From the NCBI GenBank assembly GCA_964458655.1, contig CAYWJT010000023.1:1-36895 (forward strand): a stretch of 36,895 nucleotides of DNA, in the 5' to 3' direction. Below are positions 1 through 6,843 of this stretch, piece after piece. The notes beneath the pieces are model-generated. The model was not told the origin of the DNA and ran no database searches. It was given only the letters and a program-made list of their open reading frames with translations. The first letter of the stretch is position 1. Each line of letters begins with the position of its first letter. The DNA comes from CAYWJT01 sp964458655 (GTDB lineage Bacteria; Acidobacteriota; Aminicenantia; Aminicenantales; Saccharicenantaceae). The translations under genes were made by a program, and so were the position numbers.

Positions 1-188
1 TTCTCCATGACGCCGCCCTGGACGTTGCGGCTGCGGTCGGCGCGCACGAAATGCTTCCGATAGTTGACGCCTTCCACGAGCACCCGGTTCTTCTCGGGCA
101 GGACCTTGAGGACCTTGCCGGTCTTGCCCTTGTCCTTGCCCCGGATAACGAAGACGACGTCGTTCTTCCTCAGCTTGGGCGTGCTCAT
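1..188 (-). CDS. rplX: 50S ribosomal protein L24, 3' part cut by window edge
   Basis: The visible N-terminal 62 residues begin MSTPKLRKNDVVFVIRGKDK and continue with GKTGKVL, the KOW-type fold of uL24, which starts assembly of the 50S subunit on 23S rRNA. The ATG at 188-186 shares its A with the TGA stop of rplN, so the two genes are translationally coupled. The C-terminal part lies beyond base 1, so the total length is unknown. Position after rplN matches the usual spc operon order. Identification is secure; only completeness is open. Confidence 0.93.
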   Translation of the reverse strand, partial: MSTPKLRKNDVVFVIRGKDKGKTGKVLKVLPEKNRVLVEGVNYRKHFVRADRSRNVQGGVME

Positions 189-556
189 CACAGGACCTCC
201 GGAGCGAGAGAGATGATCTTCGTGAACTTGCGTTCCCTGAGCTCCCTGGCCACCGGCCCGAAGACGCGGGTGCCGACCGGCTCGCCGGCCTTGTCGATGA
301 TGACGGCGGCGTTGTCGTCGAAGCGGATGTAGGAGCCGTCCTTGCGGCGCTGCTCCTTCCTGGTCCTGACCACGACGGCGCGCACCACCTTGCCCTTGGG
401 GATCTTGCTCTCCGGGTCGGCTTCCTTGACGGTCGCCGAAATGACGTCGCCGACCCGGGCCGTGAGGCCGACGCCGCCGCCGAGCGGCGTGATGGCCTGG
501 ATGCGGCGGACGCCGGAGTTGTCGGCGACGTTGAGCATCGTTCGCATCTGGATCAT
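188..556 (-). CDS. rplN: 50S ribosomal protein L14
   Basis: uL14 binds 23S rRNA and forms an intersubunit bridge with 16S rRNA. The 122-residue product has the standard family length and the diagnostic opening MIQMRTMLNVADNSGVRR, followed by GDVISATVKEA and the terminal KIISLAPEVL typical of this protein. Its ATG overlaps the rpsQ stop by four bases, and its own stop overlaps the rplX start by one base. This is a normal member of the S10/spc gene string. Confidence 0.98.
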   Translation of the reverse strand: MIQMRTMLNVADNSGVRRIQAITPLGGGVGLTARVGDVISATVKEADPESKIPKGKVVRAVVVRTRKEQRRKDGSYIRFDDNAAVIIDKAGEPVGTRVFGPVARELRERKFTKIISLAPEVL

Positions 557-840
557 GGCTTACCTCCGGCCTCGACCTCCGAACCGGCCGCGGGCTGCTG
601 CAGGATGTCCAGCACCCGCCATCTCTTCTGCTTGCTGACCGGCCGCGACTCGATGATCCTGACCACGTCGCCCACGCGGCAGATCTCCTTCTCGTCGTGG
701 ACCAGGAAGGTCTTCTTCCTGCGGACGACCTTCCGGTAGAGAGGGTGCCTGATAAGCCTCTCGACCTCCACCCGGACGGTCTTCCTGGCGCTCTTCTTGA
801 CCACCGTGCCCGTCATGACGGATTTTCTCTTTTGCTCCAT
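553..840 (-). CDS. rpsQ: 30S ribosomal protein S17
   Basis: uS17 is an OB-fold primary 16S rRNA-binding protein. The 95-residue product contains the family signature MTGTVVKKSARKTVRVEVER and VHDEKEICRVGDVVRIIESR, followed by RPVSKQKRWRV. It is slightly longer than the usual 80-90 residues because of a C-terminal tail (ILQQPAAGSEVEAGGKP) with no obvious motif. The ATG at 840 lies 12 bases after the rpmC stop, and the gene overlaps rplN by four bases. Confidence 0.97.
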   Translation of the reverse strand: MEQKRKSVMTGTVVKKSARKTVRVEVERLIRHPLYRKVVRRKKTFLVHDEKEICRVGDVVRIIESRPVSKQKRWRVLDILQQPAAGSEVEAGGKP

Positions 841-852
841 GGCCGCCTTCCT

Positions 853-1050
853 CTACTCCGACTTCCGCTGGATTTCCTTGAGCAGGGTCTTGATGCGGGC
901 GATCTCCCTCTTGATGTTCTTTATCTTCATCGGGCTCTCCAGCTGTCCCAGGGACTTCTGGAAGCGGAGTTTGAACATCTGGTCGCGGAGCTCCTCGTGC
1001 CGCGCCCGCAGCTCGTCGGTCGAAAGCTCTCTCAGTTCGCGTATCTTCAT
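853..1050 (-). CDS. rpmC: 50S ribosomal protein L29
   Basis: uL29 is a small two-helix protein near the polypeptide exit tunnel, where it helps form the docking site for trigger factor and SRP. The 65-residue product has the expected length and pattern: MKIRELRELSTDELRARHEE, then LRFQKSLGQLESPMKIKNIK and RREIARIKT-like helices rich in basic residues. Its ATG overlaps the rplP stop by four bases, consistent with translational coupling. Confidence 0.96.
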   Translation of the reverse strand: MKIRELRELSTDELRARHEELRDQMFKLRFQKSLGQLESPMKIKNIKREIARIKTLLKEIQRKSE

Positions 1051-1469
1051 CTGAGTTCTCTCGCCTCTCTCGAAATGAACCGGGTCTTGATGGGCAGCTT
1101 GTGAGCGGCCAGCCTCATGGCTTCCTTGGCCTCGGTCTCATCGATGCCCTCGACCTCGAACAGGACCTTGCCCGGCCTGATGACGTCCACCCAGAATTCT
1201 GGGTCGCCTTTGCCCTTGCCCATCCTGGTCTCGGTCGGCTTCTTGGTCACGGGCTTCCAGGGAAAGACCCGGACCCAGAGCTTGCCCTTCCTCTTGAGGT
1301 ACCTGGAGATCGTTATGCGTCCGGCCTCGATCTGCCGGGCCGTCAGCCAGCAAGGCTCCAGGGCCTGCAGGCCGTATTCGCCGAAGACCAGGCTGTTGCC
1401 CCGGGTCGCCCGGCCCCGCATCCGGCCGCGGTGCTGCTTGCGGTACTTGACTTTCTTCGGCATAAGCAT
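1047..1469 (-). CDS. rplP: 50S ribosomal protein L16
   Basis: uL16 organises the A site and the binding of aminoacyl-tRNA on the 50S subunit. The 140-residue product has the hallmark opening MLMPKKVKYRKQHRGRMRGR and the conserved central motif KPVTKKPTETRMGKGKG, whose arginine is a known hydroxylation target in some bacteria. The first ATG at 1469 has a GAGGAG ribosome-binding site eight bases upstream, which supports it over the Met two codons later. Two bases separate it from rpsC. Confidence 0.98.
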   Translation of the reverse strand: MLMPKKVKYRKQHRGRMRGRATRGNSLVFGEYGLQALEPCWLTARQIEAGRITISRYLKRKGKLWVRVFPWKPVTKKPTETRMGKGKGDPEFWVDVIRPGKVLFEVEGIDETEAKEAMRLAAHKLPIKTRFISREARELR

Positions 1470-1471
1470 GG

Positions 1472-2140
1472 CTAGATCTCCTCGACCTCGACGACCTGGG
1501 AGGTCATCTTGGGCTTTTCCACGTCACCCCGGTAGATCCAGACCTTGATGCCGATCTGGCCGTAGGTCGTGAAGGCCTCGGTGAAGGCGTAATCGATGTC
1601 GGCCCTGAGGGTCTGGAGCGGCAGCTGCCCCTTGAGGTACCACTCGGTCCTGGCGATCTCCACGCCGCCGAGCCGACCCGAGCACATGACCTTTATGCCC
1701 CGGGCGCCCATCTTGAGGGCCATCTCGACCGCCCGGCGCATGGCCCTCCGGTAGGCGATGCGCTTCTCGAGCTGGACGGCTATGCCTTCGGCCACCAACA
1801 GGGCGTTGAGCTCCGGCTTGTCGATCTCGCGGATGTCCACGTAGACGTCCCTCTTGGCGATCGCCTCCAGGACCGTTTTCAGGTTCTCGATCTCCTTGCC
1901 GCCGCGTCCGATGATGATACCCGGCCTGGCCGTGTGGATGATGATCCGGACCTTGGGCCCGACCCGCTCGACGTCGACCTCGGAGATGCCGGCGTGGAAA
2001 TAGCGCTCCTTGACGGCCTTCTTTATCGCCATGTCCTCGTGGATCAGCCTGGCGTAGTCCCGTCCTTTGGTGAACCAGCGGGAGGTCCACTGCTTGTTGA
2101 AGCCGACCCGGAAACCTATTGGATGCGTTTTCTGGCCCAC
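1472..2140 (-). CDS. rpsC: 30S ribosomal protein S3
   Basis: uS3 lines the mRNA entry channel. The 222-residue product carries the family opening MGQKTHPIGFRVG, a KH domain around residues 60-110 with the RNA-binding loop GIIIGRGGKEIENL, and a C-terminal S3 domain with MGARGIKVMCSGRLGG. Translation begins at a GTG (2140-2138), placed by homology and three bases after the rplV stop. The length is typical. The C-terminus ends in an acidic VEVEEI tail. Confidence 0.98.
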   Translation of the reverse strand: MGQKTHPIGFRVGFNKQWTSRWFTKGRDYARLIHEDMAIKKAVKERYFHAGISEVDVERVGPKVRIIIHTARPGIIIGRGGKEIENLKTVLEAIAKRDVYVDIREIDKPELNALLVAEGIAVQLEKRIAYRRAMRRAVEMALKMGARGIKVMCSGRLGGVEIARTEWYLKGQLPLQTLRADIDYAFTEAFTTYGQIGIKVWIYRGDVEKPKMTSQVVEVEEI

Positions 2141-2143
2141 GTC

Positions 2144-2503
2144 TCATCTCCCTTTTTCATCGAGATAGATATGAATGTGGCTCGTCCGCTTCAGGATCCT
2201 GTAGGCCCGGCCCTGGGGCGCCGGCCGCACGCGCTTGGCGGCCGGGCCGTCGTCCACGTGGATGTCCGCGATGAACAGCCTGTCCACGTCGACATCCGGC
2301 GACTTCTGCTGGGCGTTGGCCACCGCCGAACGCAGCACTTTCTCCATGATGGCGCTTATCTTCTTCTTTTCGTTGAATTTGAGGATGGTCAGCGCTTCTC
2401 CGACATAACGGTCCCTGATCAGGTCGGCGACGAGCCGCCCCTTCTGGGGGCTCATCCGGATATACCTGGCGACCGCGTGGGAAAGGTGCTCTTGCCCGCT
2501 CAT
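2144..2503 (-). CDS. rplV: 50S ribosomal protein L22
   Basis: uL22 reaches into the peptide exit tunnel with its extended beta hairpin. The 119-residue product has the usual length and the family blocks YIRMSPQKGRLVADLIRD, EKVLRSAVANAQ and the hairpin RVRPAPQGRAYRILKRTSHI, the segment where macrolide-resistance changes occur in other bacteria. No deletion is apparent there. It starts one base after the rpsS stop. Confidence 0.97.
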   Translation of the reverse strand: MSGQEHLSHAVARYIRMSPQKGRLVADLIRDRYVGEALTILKFNEKKKISAIMEKVLRSAVANAQQKSPDVDVDRLFIADIHVDDGPAAKRVRPAPQGRAYRILKRTSHIHIYLDEKGR

Positions 2504-2504
2504 G

Positions 2505-2795
2505 TCACTTCCCTACCTTCAGCTGCTTGGCCGTCTTCGAGGTATGGCCCTTGAATGTCCGGGTGGGCGAGAACTCGCCCAGCTTGTGCCCGACCATGTT
2601 CTCGGTCACGAAAACCGGTATGAACTTGCGCCCGTTGTGGACGGCGATCGTCAGGCCGACCATCTCGGGGATGATCGTGGAGCGCCTGGACCAGGTCTTG
2701 ATGACCTGTTTCTTGCCGCTGCGGGGGTCTACGGCCTTTATCTTCTCCAGGAGATGTTCATCGATGAACGGCCCTTTTTGAAGCGATCTGCCCAT
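2505..2795 (-). CDS. rpsS: 30S ribosomal protein S19
   Basis: uS19 sits in the head of the 30S subunit next to S13 and contacts the 50S subunit. The 96-residue product begins MGRSLQKGPFIDEHLLEKI and has the expected WSRRSTIIPEMVGLTIAVHN, FIPVFVTENMVGHKLGEF and PTRTFKGH blocks. It starts two bases after the rplB stop. All features are ordinary for the family. Confidence 0.98.
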   Translation of the reverse strand: MGRSLQKGPFIDEHLLEKIKAVDPRSGKKQVIKTWSRRSTIIPEMVGLTIAVHNGRKFIPVFVTENMVGHKLGEFSPTRTFKGHTSKTAKQLKVGK

Positions 2796-2797
2796 GG

Positions 2798-3625
2798 TTA
2801 CTTGCTCCTTCTCCGCACGATGAATGCCTGGGTCCGCTTGTTCCGGCGCGTCTTGTAGCCCTTGGTCGGGATGCCCTCCGGGGAGACCGGGTGCCGGCCG
2901 CCCTTGGTCTTGCCCTCGCCGCCGCCGTGCGGATGGTCGATCGGGTTCATGGCCGTGCCTCTGACGTGCGGCCGCCAGCCCTTCCAGCGGTTGCGGCCGG
3001 CCTTGCCGACGGAGATGTTGGCGCTGTCGACGTTGCCGATCTGCCCCACCGTCGCCCGGCAGTCGAGGTGGATGAGGCGTATCTCGGACGACGGCAGCCT
3101 GACCTGGGCGTAATCGCCCTCCTTGGCCAGGACCTGGGCCGCCGCCCCGGCCGCCTTGGCCAGCTGGCCGCCCTTGTTCTTCTTGAGCTCGATGTTATGG
3201 ATGACCGTGCCGAGCGGTATGTACCGCAGGGGCATGGTGTTGCCCGGCAGTATGTCGGCCTGGCTGTCCGAGGAAACGACCTGCTGGCCGACCTTCATGC
3301 CCAGCGCGTGCAGGATGTAGCGCCGCTCGCCGTCCAGGTACTTGACCCGGCAGATGTAGGAGGAGCGGTTGGGGTCGTACTCGACGGTCTCGACGACCCC
3401 CGGAATGTTGACCTTGTCCCTCTTGAAATCTATGATGCGGTAGAGCCTCTTGTGCCCCCCGCCCCGATGGCGGACCGCCAGATGTCCGCGGCTGTCCCGG
3501 CCGCCGGACTTCGACAGCGGTCTGAGCAGGGGCTTGTAGGGACGGTACTCGGACAGCTCCTCGTAGGTGCTGCCCGTCCTGTGTCTCAGCCCCGGGGTAA
3601 CCGGCCTGTATGTCTTGGTGCCCAT
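2798..3625 (-). CDS. rplB: 50S ribosomal protein L2
   Basis: uL2 is a primary 23S rRNA-binding protein needed for subunit association and peptidyl-transferase activity. The 275-residue product has the standard length, the OB-like N-terminal half (HLAVRHRGGGHKRLYRIIDF), the SH3-like centre (RLPSSEIRLI), and the C-terminal loop NPIDHPHGGGEGKTKGG, which holds the conserved histidine near the peptidyl-transferase centre. It starts one base after the rplW stop. Confidence 0.98.
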   Translation of the reverse strand: MGTKTYRPVTPGLRHRTGSTYEELSEYRPYKPLLRPLSKSGGRDSRGHLAVRHRGGGHKRLYRIIDFKRDKVNIPGVVETVEYDPNRSSYICRVKYLDGERRYILHALGMKVGQQVVSSDSQADILPGNTMPLRYIPLGTVIHNIELKKNKGGQLAKAAGAAAQVLAKEGDYAQVRLPSSEIRLIHLDCRATVGQIGNVDSANISVGKAGRNRWKGWRPHVRGTAMNPIDHPHGGGEGKTKGGRHPVSPEGIPTKGYKTRRNKRTQAFIVRRRSK

Positions 3626-3626
3626 G

Positions 3627-3923
3627 TCACATCGCCTCGAAATATTCGATCATTTTCTCGCCCGGCGCGAGCTTGACGAAGGCCTTCTTCCAGTCCTTGG
3701 TCCTGCCGACGTGCCGGCCGACCCGCTTGACCTTGCCCTGCTTGCTCTGGGTGCGGACCTCGACCACCCTGGTCTTGAAGATCTGCTCCACGGCCTTCTT
3801 GATCTCGATCTTGTTGGCCGAACGGGCCACTTCAAAGCAGACCACCCGGCCCTCGTCCTTGAGCCTGGTGCTCTTCTCCGTGATGACCGGCCTGATGATT
3901 ATCTTATGCGGATCTTTGATCAC
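3627..3923 (-). CDS. rplW: 50S ribosomal protein L23
   Basis: uL23 lies at the tunnel exit and is the main docking site for trigger factor. The 98-residue product contains PVITEKSTRLKDEGRVVCF, KIEIKKAVEQIF and the basic loop KQGKVKRVGRHVGRTKDWKK typical of the family. The start is a GTG (3923-3921) that overlaps the rplD TGA stop by four bases as GTGA. Length and neighbours are normal. Confidence 0.97.
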   Translation of the reverse strand: MIKDPHKIIIRPVITEKSTRLKDEGRVVCFEVARSANKIEIKKAVEQIFKTRVVEVRTQSKQGKVKRVGRHVGRTKDWKKAFVKLAPGEKMIEYFEAM

Positions 3924-4540
3924 TTGAGTCTCTCCATGGCGGATTCAAAGGCCCTCCGGCTGAAGACCAGCCACTTGTAGCGGAGAACGTCGTAGACGTT
4001 GAGGGAGCCGACATCCACCACCTTGGCCTCGGGCAGGTTGCGGGCCGCGATAAAAAGGTTCCTGTTGTCCTTGCGGTCCACGAGCAGCGCCGAGTCCAGG
4101 TTGAAGGTCTTGAGCAGGGCCGCGGCGGCCTTGGTCTTGGGTTCGTTGAGGGTGATGTCGTCCAGCACCAGCAGGCGTTCCTCGGCGCGCTTCTGCGCCA
4201 GGGCCAGCTTGAGGGCGTTGCGCCTGGCCTGCCTGGGCATCTCGTAGCCGTAATCCCGAGGGACCGGCCCGAAAACCGTGCCGCCCTTGCGCCAGAGAGG
4301 TGAGCGAATGCTTCCGGCGCGGGCCCGGCCGGTGCCCTTCTGCCGCCACGGCTTCTTGCCGCCGCCCCGGACTTCACCCCGGGTCTTGGTGGCCGCGGTG
4401 CCCTGCCGCTGGTTGGCCAGGAAATTGACCACGGCTTCGTAGAGCAGGTGCTCCTTGCCGGCGTAGGCGAAAACGCTCTGGGGCAGCGCGACCGACGATG
4501 TCTGCTTCCCGCTCAGGTCGAAAATGGGCAGTTTCTCCAT
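3920..4540 (-). CDS. rplD: 50S ribosomal protein L4
   Basis: uL4 binds 23S rRNA and narrows the exit tunnel. In E. coli it also represses the S10 operon; I see no counterpart leader here because rpsJ follows tuf closely. The 206-residue product has the tunnel-loop signature KTRGEVRGGGKKPWRQKGTG, RARAGSIRSPLWRKGG and FGPVPRDYGYEMPRQARRNA. The ATG at 4540 lies 17 bases after the rplC stop. Confidence 0.97.
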   Translation of the reverse strand: MEKLPIFDLSGKQTSSVALPQSVFAYAGKEHLLYEAVVNFLANQRQGTAATKTRGEVRGGGKKPWRQKGTGRARAGSIRSPLWRKGGTVFGPVPRDYGYEMPRQARRNALKLALAQKRAEERLLVLDDITLNEPKTKAAAALLKTFNLDSALLVDRKDNRNLFIAARNLPEAKVVDVGSLNVYDVLRYKWLVFSRRAFESAMERLK

Positions 4541-4557
4541 GGCACACTCTTTCCTTT

Positions 4558-5205
4558 TCAGCCGGTCTTCCGCCTGCCGAACGCGCCTTTCCTTATGAAA
4601 AGATAGCCGCCCCTGGCCCCGGGGACCGCGCCTTTGACGACCAGGAGGTTCTTCTCCTTGTCGAGCTCGACGACCTTGAGGTTCCTGACCGTGACCGTTT
4701 CGTCGCCCATGTGCCCGCCCATCCTCATGCCCTTGACGACGCGGGAGGGATAGGAGGAGGCGCCGATCGAGCCTGGAGCCCGGTGGAACATGGAGCCGTG
4801 GGCCGCGCCTCCGCCGCGGAAGTGATGCCTTTTGACGACGCCGGCGAAACCCTTGCCTTTGCTGGTTCCGACCACGTGGACGGTCTCGCCGACCTCGAAG
4901 ATGTCGACCGAGACCTGGTCCCCTTCCTTGAAAGCGGCCAGGTCGCTGCAGCCGACCTCGCGCAACTTCCGGACGACGGGCGTGCCCGACTTCTGGAAAT
5001 GGCCGACCATGGGCCGGCCGGGCTTGCGGACCGGCCTGCCCTCGACGAAGCCGAGCTGCAGGGCCTCATAACCGTCCCTGTCCCTGGTCTTCTTCTGGAT
5101 GACGGTGCAGGGTCCGGCCTGGATGACGGTGACGGGGATGACGTTGCCCTCGGCGTCGAACACCTGGCTCATGCCTATCTTTTTGCCGATGATGCCTTCA
5201 ACCAT
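4558..5205 (-). CDS. rplC: 50S ribosomal protein L3
   Basis: uL3 is an early assembly protein whose central extension approaches the peptidyl-transferase centre. The 215-residue product begins MVEGIIGKKIGMSQVFDAEG and carries GTSKGKGFAGVVKRHHFRGG, then HRAPGSIGASSYPSRVVKG and RMGGHMG. The length fits the family. It starts two bases after rpsJ and precedes rplD by 17 bases. Confidence 0.98.
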   Translation of the reverse strand: MVEGIIGKKIGMSQVFDAEGNVIPVTVIQAGPCTVIQKKTRDRDGYEALQLGFVEGRPVRKPGRPMVGHFQKSGTPVVRKLREVGCSDLAAFKEGDQVSVDIFEVGETVHVVGTSKGKGFAGVVKRHHFRGGGAAHGSMFHRAPGSIGASSYPSRVVKGMRMGGHMGDETVTVRNLKVVELDKEKNLLVVKGAVPGARGGYLFIRKGAFGRRKTG

Positions 5206-5207
5206 GT

Positions 5208-5525
5208 TCAGTCTCCCATACCGAAGGCCTGTATCTCCACGTCGATGCCGGCCGGCAGGTCCAGCTTCTGGAGCTCTTCGATGGTCTCGTTGTTGTACTC
5301 GCTGATGTCGATAAGCCGCTTGTGGACCCGCATCTCGAAATGCTCGCGGCTCCTCTTGTCGACATGCGGAGAGCGGAGGACGCAGAACTTGTGGATGCGG
5401 GTGGGCAGCGGGATCGGGCCGGAAACGCGGGCCCCGGTCCGCTTGGCCTTGATGACTATCTCTTTTACCGACTGGTCCAGTAGCCTGTGGTCAAACGACT
5501 GTAGCCTAATCCTGATTTTTTCCAT
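5208..5525 (-). CDS. rpsJ: 30S ribosomal protein S10 (NusE)
   Basis: uS10 is a 30S head protein and, as NusE, joins NusB and NusG in transcription antitermination and coupling. The 105-residue product shows RIRLQSFDHRLLDQSVKEIV, GPIPLPTRIHKFCVLRSPHV and HKRLIDI. The ATG at 5525 is preceded by two copies of the 11-base string CAGAGGAACGA (minus strand), 19 bases apart, each with a Shine-Dalgarno-like AGAGGA. A 70-base gap with a GC hairpin separates it from tuf. Confidence 0.98.
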   Translation of the reverse strand: MEKIRIRLQSFDHRLLDQSVKEIVIKAKRTGARVSGPIPLPTRIHKFCVLRSPHVDKRSREHFEMRVHKRLIDISEYNNETIEELQKLDLPAGIDVEIQAFGMGD

Positions 5526-5528
5526 CGT

Positions 5529-5558
5529 TCGTTCCTCTGCTCTCCGATCGTTCCTCTG
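5529..5558 (-). repeat. Short direct repeat upstream of rpsJ
   Basis: The 11-mer CAGAGGAACGA (minus-strand sense) occurs at 5539-5529 and again at 5558-5548, a 19-base period. Each copy contains an AGAGGA ribosome-binding-site-like core. The copy nearest rpsJ is at workable distance from the start codon; the other may be a relic of a duplication. Confidence 0.5.
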
Positions 5559-5567
5559 AACACCAAC

Positions 5568-5589
5568 GGCCCCGGACCGGGCCGGGGCC
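5568..5589 (-). terminator. GC-rich hairpin just after tuf, possible attenuator
   Basis: A perfect 8-base-pair stem (GGCCCCGG paired with CCGGGGCC) with a six-base loop begins six bases after the tuf stop codon. The sequence that follows is not U-rich, so a classic intrinsic terminator is unlikely. A pausing, processing or mRNA-stabilising hairpin between str and S10 genes is an alternative reading. Confidence 0.5.
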
Positions 5590-5595
5590 AGGGCC

Positions 5596-6798
5596 CTACT
5601 CTATGATGTCGGTGACGGTGCCGGCGCCGACGGTCCGGCCGCCCTCGCGGATGGCGAAGCGCAGCCCCTTCTCCATGGCCACGTCAGTGATCAGCTCGAC
5701 CTCAAGGTTGATGTGGTCGCCGGGCATGACCATTTCGACGTTCTGGGGCAGTTTGACAGAGCCGGTGACGTCGGTTGTGCGGAAGTAGAACTGGGGCCGG
5801 TAGTTGCTGAAGAACGGCGTGTGGCGGCCGCCCTCTTCCTTGGTCAGGGCGTAGATCTCGGCCCGGAACTTCCGGTGCGGGGTGATGGAGGCCGGCTTGG
5901 CCAGGACCTGGCCCCTCTCGACCTCGTCCTTGCCGATGCCGCGCAGCAGACAGCCGATGTTGTCCCCGGCCTGGGCCTGGTCGAGGAGCTTGCGGAACAT
6001 CTCGACGCCCGTGACCACGGTCTTCTTGGTCTCGCCGAAGCCGACGATCTCGATCTCATCGCCCACCTTGACCGTCCCCCTCTCGACCCGGCCCGTGACG
6101 ACGGTGCCGCGGCCGGTGATGGAGAAGACGTCCTCGATCGACATCAGGAAGGGCTTGTCGACCTCGCGCAGCGGCTCGGGGATGAACTCGTCCATGGCCT
6201 TGACCAGGTCCCAGATGGGCTGGGCGGCCGGGCCGTTGATGTCCTCGAGGGCCTTGGTGGCGCTGCCCCTGATGACCGGCGTCTTGTCGCCGGCGAACTG
6301 GTACTTGGTCAGAAGCTCGCGGACCTCGAGCTCGACCAGGTCGAGGATCTCAGGGTCATCGACCAAGTCGCACTTGTTCATGAAGACGACGATCGCCGGC
6401 ACGTTGACCTGGCGGGCGAGCAGTATGTGCTCCCGCGTCTGCGGCATGGGACCGTCGGCCGCGGAAACGACGAGCACGGAGCCGTCCATCTGGGCCGCGC
6501 CCGAGATCATGTTCTTGATGTAGTCGGCGTGCCCGGGGCAGTCGATGTGGGCGTAGTGCCGCTTCTCGCTCTCGTACTCGACGTGGCTCAAGGCGACCGT
6601 CAGGATCTTGGTGGCGTCCCGGCGGAACATCTTGGCGTCGGCCTTGGCGACCTCGTCGTAGGACTTGGCCTGGGCCAGGCCCTTGGTGGCCAGGACCTTG
6701 GTAATGGCGGCCGTCAGCGTGGTCTTGCCGTGATCGATGTGTCCGATCGTACCGACGTTGACGTGAGGTTTCGTCCTCGCAAACTTTTCTTTAGCCAT
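5596..6798 (-). CDS. tuf: Elongation factor Tu with atypical switch I
   Basis: EF-Tu is the GTPase that delivers aminoacyl-tRNA to the ribosome. The 400-residue product has the three usual domains: G1 GHIDHGKT (19-26), G3 DCPGHAD with catalytic His90, G4 NKCD, and a C-terminal barrel ending GRTVGAGTVTDIIE. The odd part is residues 47-71. The standard RGITI effector stretch is replaced by a five-residue-longer segment containing RRDATKILTVALSHVEY. Thr67 aligns with the Mg-coordinating threonine, but the preceding Arg-Gly pair is gone. A similar segment is, as I recall, present in planctomycete EF-Tu, so this is probably a lineage form and not an error. The reading frame is intact. A full AGGAGGTGA ribosome-binding site sits at 6802-6810. 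It is the only tuf gene in the window. Confidence 0.98.
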   Translation of the reverse strand: MAKEKFARTKPHVNVGTIGHIDHGKTTLTAAITKVLATKGLAQAKSYDEVAKADAKMFRRDATKILTVALSHVEYESEKRHYAHIDCPGHADYIKNMISGAAQMDGSVLVVSAADGPMPQTREHILLARQVNVPAIVVFMNKCDLVDDPEILDLVELEVRELLTKYQFAGDKTPVIRGSATKALEDINGPAAQPIWDLVKAMDEFIPEPLREVDKPFLMSIEDVFSITGRGTVVTGRVERGTVKVGDEIEIVGFGETKKTVVTGVEMFRKLLDQAQAGDNIGCLLRGIGKDEVERGQVLAKPASITPHRKFRAEIYALTKEEGGRHTPFFSNYRPQFYFRTTDVTGSVKLPQNVEMVMPGDHINLEVELITDVAMEKGLRFAIREGGRTVGAGTVTDIIE

Positions 6799-6801
6799 CG
6801 C

Positions 6802-6810
6802 TCACCTCCT
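6802..6810 (-). promoter_or_regulatory. Full-length Shine-Dalgarno site of tuf
   Basis: AGGAGGTGA, complementary over nine bases to the 16S rRNA 3' end, ends three bases before the tuf ATG. It is one of the strongest ribosome-binding sites in the window, fitting the high expression of EF-Tu. Confidence 0.8.
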
Positions 6811-6843
6811 GTGGCTTTTTCCAGTCATTCTCTGACTCGGGAT

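Noticed and set aside
6586..6660. Frameshift as explanation of the odd EF-Tu switch I
   Set aside because: Neither other frame gives the standard RGITI motif, one contains a stop, and the sequence on both sides is in the correct frame.
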